DNA of 32,421 bases from Planctomycetota bacterium (GTDB lineage: Bacteria; Planctomycetota; UBA1135; UBA2386), in assembly GCA_016794565.1 (NCBI GenBank), contig JAEUHQ010000122.1:1-32421 (forward strand), read 5' to 3'. The position numbers and the translations under genes are program-made. The notes beneath the pieces are model-generated. The model saw only the letters and a list, made by a program, of their open reading frames with translations, was not told the DNA's origin and did not search any database. Shown in pieces: positions 31,635 to 32,421 of this stretch. Numbering within the stretch: position 1 is the first letter of the stretch; each line of letters opens with the position of its first letter.

Positions 31635-32100
31635 GGAACTGGGCGTCGCCCGTCCGGACGCGCTGCATGAACCACCACATGTGCCCTTCGAGGTCGAAGG
31701 CCGCGTAGCTGCGGTCCGCCCAGTAGTCGGCGCCGTAGTCCGTGGTCGTCGGCTCGTAGCAGATCTCCGCTCCTGCAGCCCGCGCACGGACGCAGTGCGC
31801 GTCCGCATCGTCGACGTGCAGTGCCAGGTTCTGGGTCATCTTGCCGCCGAGATGCATCGGGCTCGCGAGGCGTCCGCGCCAGGCCTGCCCTTCCTTGCCG
31901 GGCGTCGGGTCGATGCCGGCGACCATGATCAGTCCTTCGCCGAACTCGAGCTCGCTGTGTTCGACGCGACCGCCCTGGCCCTCGACGAGGAGGCGCACTT
32001 CGAAGCCGAAGGCTCGGCAGAGCCAGTCGATCGCCTTGCGCGGGTCTGCATAGAAGAGGGCCGCCGAGATGCGGGGCCAGCCGGGGGGGCAGGGTTTCAT
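31624..32100 (-). CDS. VOC-family (glyoxalase/PhnB-like) protein
   Basis: A 158-residue protein. PRISAALFYADPRKAIDWLCRAFGFEV, HSELEFGEGLIMVAG, QNLALHVDDADAHCVRARAAGAEICYEP and AAFDLEGHMWWF form the paired beta-alpha-beta-beta-beta modules of the VOC fold. The last block resembles the glyoxalase/bleomycin-resistance motif DPEGHxWxF. Substrate unknown. ATG 32100 lies 7 nt after a -10 element, so the mRNA may be leaderless; the longer frame to 32223 covers the promoter and is rejected. Confidence 0.87.
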   Translation of the reverse strand: MKPCPPGWPRISAALFYADPRKAIDWLCRAFGFEVRLLVEGQGGRVEHSELEFGEGLIMVAGIDPTPGKEGQAWRGRLASPMHLGGKMTQNLALHVDDADAHCVRARAAGAEICYEPTTTDYGADYWADRSYAAFDLEGHMWWFMQRVRTGDAQFRAK

Positions 32101-32106
32101 GCAAGA

Positions 32107-32128
32107 TAGTTTACACTGACGTGAACTA
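32107..32128. promoter_or_regulatory. Probable ArsR operator (imperfect inverted repeat)
   Basis: Arms TAGTTTAC (32107-32114) and GTGAACTA (32121-32128) are complementary at 7 of 8 positions across a 6-nt spacer. It covers the -10 box of the VOC-ArsR-SRPBCC operon. AT-rich 8-bp arms of this kind are usual for ArsR dimers. Confidence 0.65.
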
Positions 32129-32135
32129 TTAGCAA
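32108..32135 (-). promoter_or_regulatory. Promoter of the VOC-ArsR-SRPBCC operon
   Basis: On the minus strand TTGCTA (32135-32130), a 16-nt spacer and TAAACT (32113-32108). The ATG at 32100 follows the -10 by 7 nt, predicting a start at or beside the start codon. Confidence 0.6.
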
Positions 32136-32235
32136 GGCGCTCGGCGGGCGCTGCGTGGTCACGGTCCGTCGTTCGGAATCTTCCGCGTCGGGAGGCGTAG
32201 CGCGCGGCCCGCTCACCTCGCACACTCGCCCTCGC

Positions 32236-32421
32236 ATGTCCGCCTCGGAGTCCGCTGCTGATCGCCCCGCCCCGGGCGGCCCCGACTGGGAAGCGTTCTA
32301 CCGGGACTACCGGAAGCCTGGGTACGTGCCCGGTTTCGAGATCACGACGAAGCTCGGCGGGGGCATGTTCGGGCTGGTGTTCCGGGCGCGGAAGCAGTCG
32401 ATCGGCAAGGACTACGCGATC
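32236..32421 (+). CDS. Serine/threonine protein kinase, N-terminal part only
   Basis: 62 codons to the window edge. After a short acidic/Pro leader, VPGFEITTKLGGGMFGLVFRARKQ is the glycine-rich ATP loop of a Hanks-type kinase (G41, G43, F45, G46, V48), and KDYAI leads into the expected catalytic lysine just beyond the window. ATG 32236 is the only plausible start. It diverges from the ArsR-controlled operon; the 135-bp gap holds the operator and no obvious plus-strand promoter. Substrate and remaining domains cannot be seen. Confidence 0.8.
   Translation, partial: MSASESAADRPAPGGPDWEAFYRDYRKPGYVPGFEITTKLGGGMFGLVFRARKQSIGKDYAI

Noticed and set aside
1..32421. tRNA or rRNA genes, CRISPR arrays, insertion sequences, prophage
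   Set aside because: No tRNA-like cloverleaf, regularly spaced repeats, transposase or phage genes could be recognised by eye; nearly all DNA is covered by convincing protein genes and no gap exceeds about 250 bp.

Overview
The window is GC-rich, gene-dense bacterial chromosome with no rRNA, tRNA, insertion sequence or CRISPR array visible. The mix of genes suggests a member of the Planctomycetota, probably one of the less-studied lineages related to Saltatorellus/Rohdeia. The pointers are exported kelch-propeller proteins ending in a GxGCxGTxG domain, an exported terpene-cyclase-type toroid protein, a secreted sugar-dehydrogenase propeller with a bacterial Ig domain, and a Ser/Thr kinase at the right edge. 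This placement is inference; there is no marker rRNA to test it.

Left part (1-9930), accessory and cell-surface. A partial glyoxalase-fold gene diverges from a NYN nuclease/LOTUS RNA-binding gene. Then comes a minus-strand block: a kelch protein, an exported isoaspartyl peptidase overlapping an exported cyanophycinase, and two more kelch proteins. The peptidase pair forms a plausible two-step pathway that turns cyanophycin into aspartate and arginine outside the cytoplasm. On the plus strand a coiled-coil lipoprotein overlaps a secreted toroid-fold protein.

Middle (10062-15593), housekeeping. A clear sigma70-type promoter precedes aroF-tpiA-secG-yicC-gmk-coaC-prmA, mostly joined by 4-nt GTGA/ATGA overlaps, and rsmJ converges on the end of prmA. 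An XRE regulator follows. A minus-strand surface-polysaccharide trio (KpsS-like protein, methyltransferase, GT2 glycosyltransferase) is next, then a divergent secreted glucose/sorbosone dehydrogenase-like gene.

Right part (21729-30785), core genes. glmU-prs-rplY-pth is an order also known from Bacillus. It is followed by rpsF-rpsR-rplI, then rimO-pgsA-pgpA (protein modification and phosphatidylglycerol synthesis), then a membrane HAMP/PP2C-like protein overlapping a MazG-like pyrophosphohydrolase. At the edge a small ArsR-controlled operon (VOC, ArsR, SRPBCC) with a visible operator diverges from the kinase gene.

Several promoters can be read: TTGACC-17-TATCGT, TTGACC-17-CACAAT, TTGTCC-17-TAGCCT, and a recurring extended -10 of the form TGCTAnAC. 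At least two predicted start codons lie 6-7 nt after a -10 box, which implies leaderless mRNAs.
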